64,000 nucleotides of DNA from Marinifilum flexuosum. GTDB lineage: Bacteria; Bacteroidota; Bacteroidia; Bacteroidales; Marinifilaceae. A program made the position numbers and the translations under genes. The DNA lies in the NCBI RefSeq assembly GCF_003610555.1, contig NZ_RAPQ01000009.1:620001-684000 (forward strand), read 5' to 3'. The notes beneath the pieces were generated by a model. The model searched no databases, was not told the origin of the DNA, and saw nothing but the letters and a program-made list of their open reading frames with translations. Below are positions 49,765 to 59,132 of the stretch, piece after piece; position 1 is the stretch's first letter; every line of letters starts with the position of its first letter.

Positions 49765-51921
49765 TTATTTCAGATAATCATCAAAATAATTGCTGACTTT
49801 CTGCTTTAAGTGAATTCGATCTCGACCTCGAACATTGTGTTCTGCTCTTGGGTATGGGAAGTAATCAACCTGAACATTATTCTTGATACATTCGCGAATG
49901 AAATTCAAGCTATGCTGCCATAAAACCGTTGGATCAATAGCTCCCTGGCAAATTAAAAGTTTTCCTTTTAAATCTTTCGCTTTCGCGATTAATGAAGTTT
50001 TAGCATATCCTTCAGGGTTTTCGTCAGGAGTATCCATATAACGTTCTCCATACATCGCCTCGTACCATTTCCAATCAATTACCGGTCCTCCTGCAACAGC
50101 AACTTTAAATACGTCTGGATAATTCGTAATTAAAGAAATGGTCATGAAACCACCATAACTCCATCCATGAACTCCAATTTTATCGGCATCAACATATGGC
50201 AGCGATTTCAAAAACTCAACACCTTTCATTTGATCATCCATTTCTGGTTGTCCACACTGACGGTGAATTACGGCCTCAAATTCTTTACCTCTGTTTGCGG
50301 ATCCTCTATTGTCCAAGATATAAAGCAAGTATCCACTTTGAGCCATATACTGTTCCCACAAACGAGAACCTCCCAAGTATCTGTTGGTTACCAACTGAGC
50401 ATGTGGACCTCCATAAACATATACTACAACTGGATATTTTTTATTTGGATCGAAATCAGCTGGTTTAACCATTCTATAGTGAAGGTCGGTAACTCCATCA
50501 GCAGATTTAATTGTTCCCAATGAAATTTCGCCCAAATTGTAATCCTTCAATTTGTCTTCTGCTTTCACCAATTCTTTTACGAATTTCCCTCTGGTATCAG
50601 CTACATTTATAATTCTTGGTACTTTTAGACTACTGTAATTGTCCAAAATGTATTTTCCATCGGCACTTACCTGTACGCTGTGATATCCTTCATCATTGGT
50701 TAATCTGTATCTTTTACCAGTTTTCAAATTCAACTTGTAAGCATGTCTATCTATCGGGCTAACTTCGGTAGATACATAGAACATGTACTTTTCGTCTTTA
50801 TCGAAACCTAATATTTCAGTAATTTCCCAATCCCCAGAAGTTAATTGTTTAATCAACTTTCCTTCGGTATTATACAGGTAAGCATGATTAAAGCCATGAC
50901 GGTTGTTGGTTTGGTAGATGAACAGATTTGGCTTGTTCTTCAAAAACACCAATTTATGCGATGGTTCAACCCAACGATCATCTTTCTCTTCAAATAAAGT
51001 AGTTACAAACTTACCTGTTTCAGCTTCATATTTGTTCAATTTGGCATGATTCGAAGCACGATTCAATACCTGAATGTAAATATATTTGTTATCAGCTCCC
51101 CAAGAAATATTGGTTAAATATTGATCTGATCCAAAATCATTTGATTTAATCCATGAAGTTTTCTTGGTATGCAGATTGTAAACACCTAAGCTAACCACTT
51201 CGCTACCCATTCCTGCCATAGGGTATTTGATTTCTCTTAAATCACCTACTCTAGTGTTGATATCAACCAAAGGAAAAGAAGTTACATTGCTTTCATCTTT
51301 TCTATAAAATGCCAATTGATTTCCATTAGGAGACCAGAAAATTCCTCTGCTAATGCCATATTCGCTTCTACTAACTGCCTGACCATTTACAATATCTTTA
51401 TCTGTATCAGTAGTAACTGCAAGCTCTTGTCCATCTTTACCAGCAATGTACAAATTGTTTTCAATGGTATAAGCTACTGTATTCGATGCATTACAAAAAT
51501 TCTGGTTTTCTGCTTTTGAATTTACATTCAGGTTAAGCAATACTTTTTTGACTACAAAATCATAATGAATCAAAGCTCCACGCAAGTTGAATTCCATTAC
51601 ATTTGCTGATTGCCATGAAAAACGAGGTATTCTCCTTAATGATTCGATTTCATTCTCTTTTAAACCTGAATTCAGTTCTTCCAAACTTAATAATACCGTT
51701 GGATCATCTCCAGGTTTTGCAAGCATTATTTTATTCTCTTTCACATAAGTGTATTCACTTAAATCTCCCCTCCAAGATAATTGTGACAAGGTCTCCGGAT
51801 AAAATTGTCTCCATTGCCCTAAAATAGCATCTTCCATAGACAAATTTTTTGGCTGTGCCTCCAAGCTTAGGAAAACTCCACAATTAATTAATAAATAGAC
51901 TAAAAGGAATATTCTTTTCAT
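49765..51921 (-). CDS. Dipeptidyl peptidase IV family serine peptidase (S9B)
   Basis: A 718-residue secreted peptidase. Signal peptide starts MKRIFLLVYLL and ends SLEAQ. The N-terminal eight-bladed propeller (about 80-470) contains WSPNGNQLAFYRKDES and the Glu-motif region. The alpha/beta-hydrolase domain has VYVYGGPHAQLV, the nucleophile elbow GVHGWSYGGFMT, an Asp in CQGAIDPTVLW and H695 in PRAEHNVRG. It releases X-Pro dipeptides in the periplasm. The frame is open 48 bp further upstream, but that start lies before the likely transcription start, so 51921 is chosen. Confidence 0.93.
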   Translation of the reverse strand: MKRIFLLVYLLINCGVFLSLEAQPKNLSMEDAILGQWRQFYPETLSQLSWRGDLSEYTYVKENKIMLAKPGDDPTVLLSLEELNSGLKENEIESLRRIPRFSWQSANVMEFNLRGALIHYDFVVKKVLLNLNVNSKAENQNFCNASNTVAYTIENNLYIAGKDGQELAVTTDTDKDIVNGQAVSRSEYGISRGIFWSPNGNQLAFYRKDESNVTSFPLVDINTRVGDLREIKYPMAGMGSEVVSLGVYNLHTKKTSWIKSNDFGSDQYLTNISWGADNKYIYIQVLNRASNHAKLNKYEAETGKFVTTLFEEKDDRWVEPSHKLVFLKNKPNLFIYQTNNRHGFNHAYLYNTEGKLIKQLTSGDWEITEILGFDKDEKYMFYVSTEVSPIDRHAYKLNLKTGKRYRLTNDEGYHSVQVSADGKYILDNYSSLKVPRIINVADTRGKFVKELVKAEDKLKDYNLGEISLGTIKSADGVTDLHYRMVKPADFDPNKKYPVVVYVYGGPHAQLVTNRYLGGSRLWEQYMAQSGYLLYILDNRGSANRGKEFEAVIHRQCGQPEMDDQMKGVEFLKSLPYVDADKIGVHGWSYGGFMTISLITNYPDVFKVAVAGGPVIDWKWYEAMYGERYMDTPDENPEGYAKTSLIAKAKDLKGKLLICQGAIDPTVLWQHSLNFIRECIKNNVQVDYFPYPRAEHNVRGRDRIHLKQKVSNYFDDYLK

Positions 51922-51966
51922 CTTGTTTCGTTTGTTGTTAAATATCTTTTTAATTTTTTTTGCATT

Positions 51967-51974
51967 CAAATGTA
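51967..51974 (-). promoter_or_regulatory. Promoter -7 element of the dipeptidyl peptidase gene
   Basis: Minus-strand TACATTTG matches TAnnTTTG; a start of transcription near 51960 would give a leader of about 40 nt to the ATG at 51921. Confidence 0.55.
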
Positions 51975-52089
51975 TCCTTTTTAGTATAAATACAGTAATA
52001 ATGTTAGAATAAATTAATCAGGACGACTACCAATTGATTTGATATTTGTTAAAATCAAGTTGAAAAAATACTAGATTAAAATACGAATC

Positions 52090-52110
52090 GTTTTCAAACA
52101 GTTTGAAAAC
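52090..52110. promoter_or_regulatory. Perfect 21-bp palindrome, candidate operator
   Basis: GTTTTCAAAC and its reverse complement flank a single A. It lies 58 bp before the ATG of the three-gene ABC operon, in the divergent region shared with the peptidase gene. Perfect symmetry and position suggest a repressor site. There is no T run, so it is not a terminator. Confidence 0.55.
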
Positions 52111-52168
52111 AGCTATGCAAATCGTGTTTTTTCTTCATAATTGGTCCAAATAATTAAAGAAAAAAGAA

Positions 52169-53101
52169 ATGCCAAAGAAAAGAATCCCAAACAGTGTTAA
52201 ATTTCTATTTTTAATAGCAATTGCAGCAATTGCTACCTTTTTAATATTGCAACCTTCTGAAACCATAAACAAAGAAGTAGCCATCGAACAAGATACGGAG
52301 GCTGAAATCATGGCTGATGCTGAAAAAACAGGAAATATTTTTAAGTACAACAATATCTTGTTTAGTTTACCATCGCCGTATCAGATTTCCTTATTGCTTG
52401 AAAAATCAGGAATTTCATACAACAAAGACTTGCTTAATTCGACTAAAAAGTCAGGCGATTACGTCGATAATTTTAGCAAAGCAATCAACTTTGGTGTTTA
52501 TGGTTCCGATTTAGGATATATCAACATTTACAAACAAACTCAGGATGCTGCAAGTTATTTTGCCGTTCTTAAAATTTTATCGCAAGAAATAGGCTTATAC
52601 AATGCCATGGATAAACCAACCGTTGAAAGAATTGAAAACAATATCGAAAACCGGGATTCACTTTTGGTAATTGTTAGTAATACATATCGCAAAATAGATA
52701 ACTACTTAAAGGCAAATAAACGTGAAAATACAGGCGCACTTATCTTAGCTGGTGGATGGATTGAATCTGTTTATTTACTAACTCAGCAAATTAAAGAAAA
52801 ACCTAACAAGGATTTAATAGATCGTATTTCGGAGCAGAAACGTCCGCTTGAAAACCTTATTAAATTGCTTGTTCCTTACTCTAACGAATCAAAAGATTAT
52901 TATTTCTTGGTAGATAAACTAATTGATCTAGCCTACACATTTGATGAAATTGAAGAACAATACAAATACGTAGCACCAATTACCGATTCTCATAAAAAAC
53001 TTACCATTGTGAAAAGTAAATCTGAATTGATAATGAAAAAGGAACAGTTAGCTAAAATCACAGAAAAAGTTTCTATAATCCGTGAGCACATTATTAAATA
53101 A
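52169..53101 (+). CDS. Membrane-anchored helical protein of unknown function
   Basis: A 310-residue protein. One N-terminal membrane helix (about 10-27) anchors a periplasmic, mostly helical domain (FSLPSPYQISLLLEKSGISYN, ALILAGGWIESVYLLTQQI). I have seen similar conserved proteins in Bacteroidota without assigned function. First gene of an operon with a secreted protein (20 bp downstream) and the large ABC transporter (54 bp further), so it may be a periplasmic partner of that transporter. Confidence 0.72.
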   Translation: MPKKRIPNSVKFLFLIAIAAIATFLILQPSETINKEVAIEQDTEAEIMADAEKTGNIFKYNNILFSLPSPYQISLLLEKSGISYNKDLLNSTKKSGDYVDNFSKAINFGVYGSDLGYINIYKQTQDAASYFAVLKILSQEIGLYNAMDKPTVERIENNIENRDSLLVIVSNTYRKIDNYLKANKRENTGALILAGGWIESVYLLTQQIKEKPNKDLIDRISEQKRPLENLIKLLVPYSNESKDYYFLVDKLIDLAYTFDEIEEQYKYVAPITDSHKKLTIVKSKSELIMKKEQLAKITEKVSIIREHIIK

Positions 53102-53120
53102 ACTGAGAAAATCTTTACCT

Positions 53121-53540
53121 ATGAGACTTAAATATACCATTATACTATTTTCCTTATTATCTGTTTTTGCGCTGAGTGCGAAGGCTCAATCTGATGTAAC
53201 TCTTAAGAATTGTACCAAGCACTTGGGAACCGAATTTATATCTGATGGTCAACAATATAAAGCTTTATTATCAGGAGGCGAAATTGCCGAATTTCATACT
53301 ACTTTTTATGCTGGCAATCATTACAGAATTGTTGGTGCTACAGGCAAAGATGAAGGCAATGTGATTTTCTCCATTTACGATCAGGAAAACCATTTGATTT
53401 TCACCAATCGCGAACATAAAAATTCTCCTTACTGGGATTTTAAATTTGAAAATTCAATGAATTGTACAATCGAAGCCAAATTAAACCAAAAGAATGTAAG
53501 TTCAGGTTTCGTTTTAATGTTAATTGGATTTAAACAATAA
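53121..53540 (+). CDS. Small secreted protein of unknown function
   Basis: A 139-residue protein. Start at 53121 gives signal peptide MRLKYTIILFSLLSVFALSAKAQ; the frame also opens upstream inside the previous gene. The mature part is beta-rich (HYRIVGATGKDEGNVIFSIYD, MNCTIEAKLNQKN) and resembles a small jelly-roll or prepeptidase-C-terminal-like fold. Two cysteines could form a disulfide. Middle gene of the ABC operon. Confidence 0.72.
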   Translation: MRLKYTIILFSLLSVFALSAKAQSDVTLKNCTKHLGTEFISDGQQYKALLSGGEIAEFHTTFYAGNHYRIVGATGKDEGNVIFSIYDQENHLIFTNREHKNSPYWDFKFENSMNCTIEAKLNQKNVSSGFVLMLIGFKQ

Positions 53541-53594
53541 TAAAAAGCTACTCTTAATAAGGTTGACAACCTAACATTATAACCCTACCATTCC

Positions 53595-56500
53595 ATGAGC
53601 GAACGAATACTAAAAGCTTTAATGCAACTCTTTGCTATCATTGCGCACCCACAAAGTTCCGCAACCGATAGGCGTAGAATGGTATCTAAATATTTGAAGC
53701 AACATCTTGATCAGGAAACGGCAGAAGAATATTTAGTTCTTTACGATCAGCACTACGAAGAAAATCAAAGAAGAACAACCAGAAAATCAAAAATTAAAAA
53801 ATACACTTCGGCAAGTTCAGTTCGTGTTTTACGCATTTGTACTGAAATTAACGAAGAATTAATAATCAGACAAAAGGTTGTTGTACTCATTCAACTTCTT
53901 GAATTTTTAAATTTTGAAGATGAAATTAGTGCACAGGAGTTTGCTTTTATCGAAACTGTAGCTGATACATTTAATCTACCTAGGGAAGGTTATGAAAGAC
54001 TTCGCAACTTTGTACTTAATGATTTTTCGGAGATTAACCCATCCAGTAGGTTACTTACAATAAGTAACTCTGAATCGAACCATGAAATTGGGGAACATTA
54101 CTATTCGGCTGGGTTAATTGGTAAAATCAAGATTCTTAGATTACAAACAGTGGATATGTTTGTAATGCGATTCAAAGGAATCGATGAATTATTCATGAAT
54201 GGACAATCGTTAAACCCAGAACGAGTTCATGTATTAAGTCAAGGATCATCCATTCGTAATCCTAAAATCGATCCCATTTACTTTGGCGATATTGTAAGTA
54301 CATTTTATCGTGACAACAAACAAAAAAGAGTAGTTTTTGAAGCTCAAAATATCGAATATCGATTCAAAGAGGATAATATTGGTGTGCATGATCTTTCGTT
54401 CAAAGAAGAGTCAGGCAAAATGGTTGGAATTATCGGATCGAGTGGTGCTGGTAAAACTACACTGTTAAACGTTTTAAACGGATCTGCCCAACCAAGTAAA
54501 GGAAATGTTGTAATCAACGGTTATGATATTACTCCAGATAAATCGAAACTTGAAGGTGTTATTGGGCATGTATCACAGGATGACTTACTTATTGAATCGC
54601 TTACCGTTTTCGAAAACCTATACTTTAATGCTAAACTTTGTTTCGACAAATACAGCAGTTTTCAATTAATAAGACTGGTTTTAAAACTTCTAAAAGATTT
54701 GGGCTTATATGAGGCTCGTAATTTAAAAGTAGGAAATCCTTTAGATAAAAAAATTAGTGGTGGACAACGCAAAAGATTGAACATTGCTCTGGAACTAATT
54801 CGTGAGCCTTCCGTTTTATTTCTTGATGAACCAACATCTGGTTTATCATCAAGAGATTCAGCTAAAATTATGGATTTGCTGAAAAATCTAGCATTAAAAG
54901 GCAAATTAATCTTTGTTGTAATTCATCAACCAGCTTCGGATATTTTTAAAATGTTCGATCGTTTATTGATCTTGGATACTGGTGGATACCTTATTTTTAA
55001 TGGAAATCCTTTAGATGCCATTACCTATTTTAAATCACAAACTTTAAGAGCAAATCGTACTGAAAGTGAATGTAATTCTTGCGGTAATGTTGATGCAGAT
55101 CAGATTTTTAACATTGTTGAATCGGAAGTTCTCGATGAATATGGCAATCCTACTCAAATAAGAAAAGTTTCACCCATTCAATGGTATCAAAGATTTAAAG
55201 ACCACAATAAGAATGGCAAAGACATAGAGGACACAAAAGAGTTGCCGCCTGTTAGCTTTAAAATCCCTTCTGCACTAAAACAATTTTGGGTATTTACCAA
55301 GCGAGATATAATTTCAAAATTTGCCAATCGCCAATATCTGTTTATTAACCTGTTCGAGACGCCTCTTTTGGCATTAATTCTATCGTACATTATCAAATAT
55401 TATAATGTAGATGCAGGAAATGAGCTTGGTTACACTTTTAGCAACAATAGCAACATGCCAGTTTACCTGTTCATGGCAGTTATTGTAGCTCTATTTATTG
55501 GCTTAACCTTAAGTGCCGAGGAAATCATAAAGGATAGAAAAATACTGAAAAGAGAACGCTTCTTAAATCTCAGTAAATCTGGATATTTGATATCGAAAAT
55601 TGTCATTCTATTTACAATTTCTGCTTTTCAAGCATTCTTATTCACCTTTATAGGCAATTCTATACTGGAAATCAAAGGAATGTTTTTTGAATATTGGCTT
55701 GCCTTATTCAGTGCCTGGTGTTTTGCAAACATGCTAGGTTTAATTATATCTGATAGCTTTAAAACTGTAATTACAATTTATATCCTAATTCCATTTATAC
55801 TGATTCCTCAGCTGATACTTAGTGGTATAATTGTGAAATTCGATAAATTAAACCCCAACATTTCTGCTCCAAACTCTATTCCATGGTATGGAGAAATAAT
55901 TACAGCTCGTTGGGCTTATGAAGCATTGGCTGTAAAACAGTTTAAGGATAATCAATTTAATGCCAATTTCTACGTTTACGAGAAGTTAATGAGCAAAGCT
56001 GACTATCGTAAAAATTATTGGCTACCTATCCTTAAAAACAAATTAAACGAGTGTGAAAGATATTTAAACCAACCCGATAAGCTTGAAAAATTAGAATCTA
56101 ATTTGGTTTTATTGAGAAATGAATTATCTCTGGAGGATTTAGAAAAATTGGCCTTCGATTTTGAAAGAATGGATTACCTATCCCCAATCAAATTAGATGA
56201 TTTGACGATTAAAAATTTACGTACCTATTTCGACAAACTGAATCGATACTACATTAATTTGTATAATGTTTCGAACCAAAAAAAGGATGAACATTTGGTT
56301 GAAATTCAGAAACAATACGATAACAAACAAGAGTTTGTTAAAATGAAAAAGGAATACTCAAATGAAAGGTTAACCGAATTTGTACGTAACAGTAATGATA
56401 TTGAAAGGATCATAGAATATAACGATAGATTGTACCAAAAAATAGATCCGATTTATCGAGATCCTGAGTGCAAATTTCTAAAAGCACATTTTTATGCACC

Positions 56501-56663
56501 ACAAAAGTGCCTATTTGGTAAGTACTACGATACTTATTGGGTGAACATTATTGTAATTTGGTGTTCAAGTATAGGTCTTTACCTTGTATTGTATTTTGGG
56601 CTGCTTAAAAAAGCTTTAGGTATTTTCGAACAACGCATTAAGAAAAGGAGTTACAATTCATAG
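53595..56663 (+). CDS. Large ABC half-transporter, paralogue of 26990-30058
   Basis: Also exactly 1022 residues and collinear with its paralogue. Helical N-terminal domain (1-145; MSERILKALMQLFAIIAH against MNESLLKALMRLFAIIVD), beta-rich segment ending PKIDPIYF, then ATPase: Walker A GSSGAGKT 281-288, ISGGQRKRLN, Walker B VLFLDEPTSGLS, VIHQPASDIF. CxxC in ESECNSCGNVDAD. ABC-2 membrane domain (about 590-800), long coiled-coil-like insertion and a final helix pair. Export or lipid-related function is inferred only. The two upstream secreted proteins are likely partners. Confidence 0.85.
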   Translation: MSERILKALMQLFAIIAHPQSSATDRRRMVSKYLKQHLDQETAEEYLVLYDQHYEENQRRTTRKSKIKKYTSASSVRVLRICTEINEELIIRQKVVVLIQLLEFLNFEDEISAQEFAFIETVADTFNLPREGYERLRNFVLNDFSEINPSSRLLTISNSESNHEIGEHYYSAGLIGKIKILRLQTVDMFVMRFKGIDELFMNGQSLNPERVHVLSQGSSIRNPKIDPIYFGDIVSTFYRDNKQKRVVFEAQNIEYRFKEDNIGVHDLSFKEESGKMVGIIGSSGAGKTTLLNVLNGSAQPSKGNVVINGYDITPDKSKLEGVIGHVSQDDLLIESLTVFENLYFNAKLCFDKYSSFQLIRLVLKLLKDLGLYEARNLKVGNPLDKKISGGQRKRLNIALELIREPSVLFLDEPTSGLSSRDSAKIMDLLKNLALKGKLIFVVIHQPASDIFKMFDRLLILDTGGYLIFNGNPLDAITYFKSQTLRANRTESECNSCGNVDADQIFNIVESEVLDEYGNPTQIRKVSPIQWYQRFKDHNKNGKDIEDTKELPPVSFKIPSALKQFWVFTKRDIISKFANRQYLFINLFETPLLALILSYIIKYYNVDAGNELGYTFSNNSNMPVYLFMAVIVALFIGLTLSAEEIIKDRKILKRERFLNLSKSGYLISKIVILFTISAFQAFLFTFIGNSILEIKGMFFEYWLALFSAWCFANMLGLIISDSFKTVITIYILIPFILIPQLILSGIIVKFDKLNPNISAPNSIPWYGEIITARWAYEALAVKQFKDNQFNANFYVYEKLMSKADYRKNYWLPILKNKLNECERYLNQPDKLEKLESNLVLLRNELSLEDLEKLAFDFERMDYLSPIKLDDLTIKNLRTYFDKLNRYYINLYNVSNQKKDEHLVEIQKQYDNKQEFVKMKKEYSNERLTEFVRNSNDIERIIEYNDRLYQKIDPIYRDPECKFLKAHFYAPQKCLFGKYYDTYWVNIIVIWCSSIGLYLVLYFGLLKKALGIFEQRIKKRSYNS

Positions 56664-56687
56664 ACACCTGAATTGGATAACACAAAA

Positions 56688-56717
56688 AAACTGCAACCTA
56701 TTAGATTGCAGTTTTTT
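56688..56717. terminator. Bidirectional terminator between the ABC operon and siaC
   Basis: AAACTGCAA/TTGCAGTTT perfect stem with flanking A and T runs between convergent genes. Confidence 0.85.
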
Positions 56718-56738
56718 ATTATCTAGTTATATAACGAT

Positions 56739-57119
56739 TTATTCATCCTCCTCAACCATATTGAAAGGAATCTTCACAATTGACTGATAATCTTCACCAG
56801 CTTCCAACATGTCCTCATCATCCACTTCGTAATGCCAGTTAATGATCACTCTTTTCCCTCGTTTAAAAATGGTTTCCAATTTCTTAAATATATCCAATAT
56901 ACATTTCGACGAACTGGTGTTAAAATACTCTAACCTAATAGAAACTTTAGTTTCTTCCTGTGGCTCGTTTACATACGAATCCAGCCACTCCATTACAGGC
57001 TTATAAAAATCAAGCGAGTTTTCTGGAATTGAACGACCTTCAATTAAAAAAGCTCCTTTTTCTCCATCAAAATTAATACTCGGAGTTTTTGGGCTACCTT
57101 CTAAAACTAGTGAATTCAT
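56739..57119 (-). CDS. siaC: SiaC family regulatory phosphoprotein (DUF1987)
   Basis: A 126-residue single-domain protein of the DUF1987/SiaC family. The conserved YFNTSSSKCILDIFKKLE includes the Thr that SiaB phosphorylates in Pseudomonas SiaC. In that system unphosphorylated SiaC activates the diguanylate cyclase SiaD. Here siaB lies directly upstream (19 bp), but neither SiaD nor the SiaA phosphatase is adjacent. The PP2C-type regulator at 9509-11071 is one candidate phosphatase (inference). Confidence 0.85.
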   Translation of the reverse strand: MNSLVLEGSPKTPSINFDGEKGAFLIEGRSIPENSLDFYKPVMEWLDSYVNEPQEETKVSIRLEYFNTSSSKCILDIFKKLETIFKRGKRVIINWHYEVDDEDMLEAGEDYQSIVKIPFNMVEEDE

Positions 57120-57138
57120 GGAAGTTATACTTTAAGTT

Positions 57139-57678
57139 TTATATTACAACATCAATAGAAAGGAATAAATAGTCGGTATTATAATCAATAAATTGATATT
57201 CCATATTATTACCACTCTTCCGAGCAATCTCTACCATTCCTAAACCGCCTCCTCCTTTTTCGGAGAATTGCTCATTATTTAATATGATTCTATATAAATT
57301 TCGAGTTTCCTCCGACGACAAAGTATTGATCTGGTCAATTCTATCTCGAATTAATTTAAGGCCTTCAATTTTTATGAAATTACCTACGCTAATGCGATAC
57401 TGCATTCCTTCGTCTCTTAAAATAAGTACCCCGAATTTATTGTAATCGACATTCAAATTAGCTGGAACCTCCCCATGATGATGAAGATTTTGCACCAGTT
57501 CTATTAAGACATTAAAAATTTTCTTGAATATCTTTGGAGATTCATCCTTTGCCTTAAGAATTCTCTCAATCGAATTTAGAATTCGAGTAACATCCTCATC
57601 ATCAATTCTGCCTTTGTAATCAAAAATAGCATCTTCATCTATTTTTTCTTCATACCATTGGTTAAGGTCAAAACTCAT
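57139..57678 (-). CDS. siaB: SiaB family protein kinase
   Basis: A 179-residue GHKL-like serine/threonine kinase. The N-box-like helix reads FNVLIELVQNLHHHGE and the glycine lid region KGGGGLGMVEIARKSG. It is expected to phosphorylate SiaC (next gene). Promoter not identified. The pair appears to be a two-gene operon with no sensor domain of its own, so input must come through the phosphatase side of the switch. Confidence 0.85.
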   Translation of the reverse strand: MSFDLNQWYEEKIDEDAIFDYKGRIDDEDVTRILNSIERILKAKDESPKIFKKIFNVLIELVQNLHHHGEVPANLNVDYNKFGVLILRDEGMQYRISVGNFIKIEGLKLIRDRIDQINTLSSEETRNLYRIILNNEQFSEKGGGGLGMVEIARKSGNNMEYQFIDYNTDYLFLSIDVVI

Positions 57679-57767
57679 AAATATTAGGGTTAGGGTTACT
57701 CAATAACAAAATTAGCAAATTATCTCAGAGTTAAAAGTGAAGCAGGATCAAATTTCCTGCTTAGCTC

Positions 57768-58940
57768 TTATTTATCTTTTTTATAATTATCCTTCTTTTT
57801 ACCTTCGAACATAGAATATTTCTGGAATTTACATTCTAGTGCACCATTATAAAGAGTAATTTTTCTTGAAGGACGCAATCCCACACTATCGAAACATTCT
57901 TTACCATAGCTTAAAATCCAAGCATCATAACCCGGAAAATTGTGCTTTAATCTTTCTCCAATCATTGCATACAATCCTTCTAAATCTTTTGGTCTTAAAC
58001 GCTCACCGTAAGGTGGGTTAGTAATCAAAAGTCCTTTTTCAACGGGTGGTACAAACTGTTGGAATGGAGTAACATTCAATTTAATTTTTCTTCTCAAACC
58101 TGCATTACGGATATTTTCTTCTGCAATTTCCATTGCTTTATCAGAAATATCAGCTCCTATAATTTTGCCTTCGTAATCAACTTCAGTTTCTTCATTGTAG
58201 ATATCATCCCACAAATCCTCATCGAAATCTTTCCATTTTTGGAATCCAAACTCTTTACGATACAATCCTGGAGGAATATTGTACGCGATCAGTGCAGCTT
58301 CTATCAAAATGGTTCCCGATCCACACATTGGGTCAATGAAATTAGATTTCTTATCCCAATCAGAAAGTAAAATTAAACCAGCTGCCAACACTTCATTAAG
58401 TGGAGCCGCAGTTTCTCCTACACGGTATCCTCTTTTGTGTAGAGATTCTCCCGAACTATCTAATGAAACTGTACAAGTATTTCTATCAATATGAATGTTA
58501 ATACGTAATGTTGGATTCATCATTCTTACCGAAGGGCGATCACCTGTAGCATAAAAGAATTGATCTACAATAGCATCTTTTACACGGTAAGTAACAAATT
58601 TTGAGTGTTTAAAGTCATCCGAACTAATTGTGCTATCAATCGCAATGGTATCTTTATTACCAATATACTCACTCCAGTCAACTTCCTGAATTCCTTTATA
58701 CAATTCGTCGGTATCGTGAGCTGTAAATTTGTGAATTGGCTTAATAACTCGGGTTGCTGTTCTCAAATGCAAGTTTGCTTTATATAGCAAAGTTTTATCA
58801 CCCACAAAGCTCACCGCACGTTTTAAAATTCTAATCTCCTCTGCGCCTAATTTTTCCAATTCATTAGACAATACTTCCTCTAAACCATGAAAGGTTTTTG
58901 CAATTAATCTGAATTTACCCGAGTCTGTTTTCACAACCAT
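57768..58940 (-). CDS. THUMP-domain SAM-dependent RNA methyltransferase (RlmL/TrmN-like)
   Basis: A 390-residue protein. N-terminal ferredoxin-like plus THUMP region (about 10-155), then a Rossmann methyltransferase with DPMCGSGTILIEAAL (motif I), IIGADISDKAMEIAEEN (motif II) and the N-methyltransferase motif NPPYGERL. Corresponds to the N-terminal half of E. coli RlmL, which makes m2G2445 in 23S rRNA; the RlmK half is absent. The substrate position is inferred from homology. A lysine-rich tail closes the protein. Confidence 0.9.
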   Translation of the reverse strand: MVVKTDSGKFRLIAKTFHGLEEVLSNELEKLGAEEIRILKRAVSFVGDKTLLYKANLHLRTATRVIKPIHKFTAHDTDELYKGIQEVDWSEYIGNKDTIAIDSTISSDDFKHSKFVTYRVKDAIVDQFFYATGDRPSVRMMNPTLRINIHIDRNTCTVSLDSSGESLHKRGYRVGETAAPLNEVLAAGLILLSDWDKKSNFIDPMCGSGTILIEAALIAYNIPPGLYRKEFGFQKWKDFDEDLWDDIYNEETEVDYEGKIIGADISDKAMEIAEENIRNAGLRRKIKLNVTPFQQFVPPVEKGLLITNPPYGERLRPKDLEGLYAMIGERLKHNFPGYDAWILSYGKECFDSVGLRPSRKITLYNGALECKFQKYSMFEGKKKDNYKKDK

Positions 58941-59090
58941 CTTTTTAAATCTACGTCTAAACTATTTCAATTATCAAATCAACGAAAACGTCTCTTCTTA
59001 ACAAATTTAAAGAACTTGTCTTTGATTCGATTTTCGGCTACAAAATTAATCTTTAACACCTAAAAACATAGGCTTTTAATCAGATATTCA

Positions 59091-59120
59091 AAAAAAAAGC
59101 CGAAAGCAATGCTTTCGGCT
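59091..59120 (-). terminator. Terminator of the S41 peptidase gene
   Basis: Minus-strand GCCGAAAGC/GCTTTCGGC perfect stem with a three-base loop and nine T; 13 bp after the stop at 59133. Confidence 0.92.
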
Positions 59121-59132
59121 CATAATCAGCAA

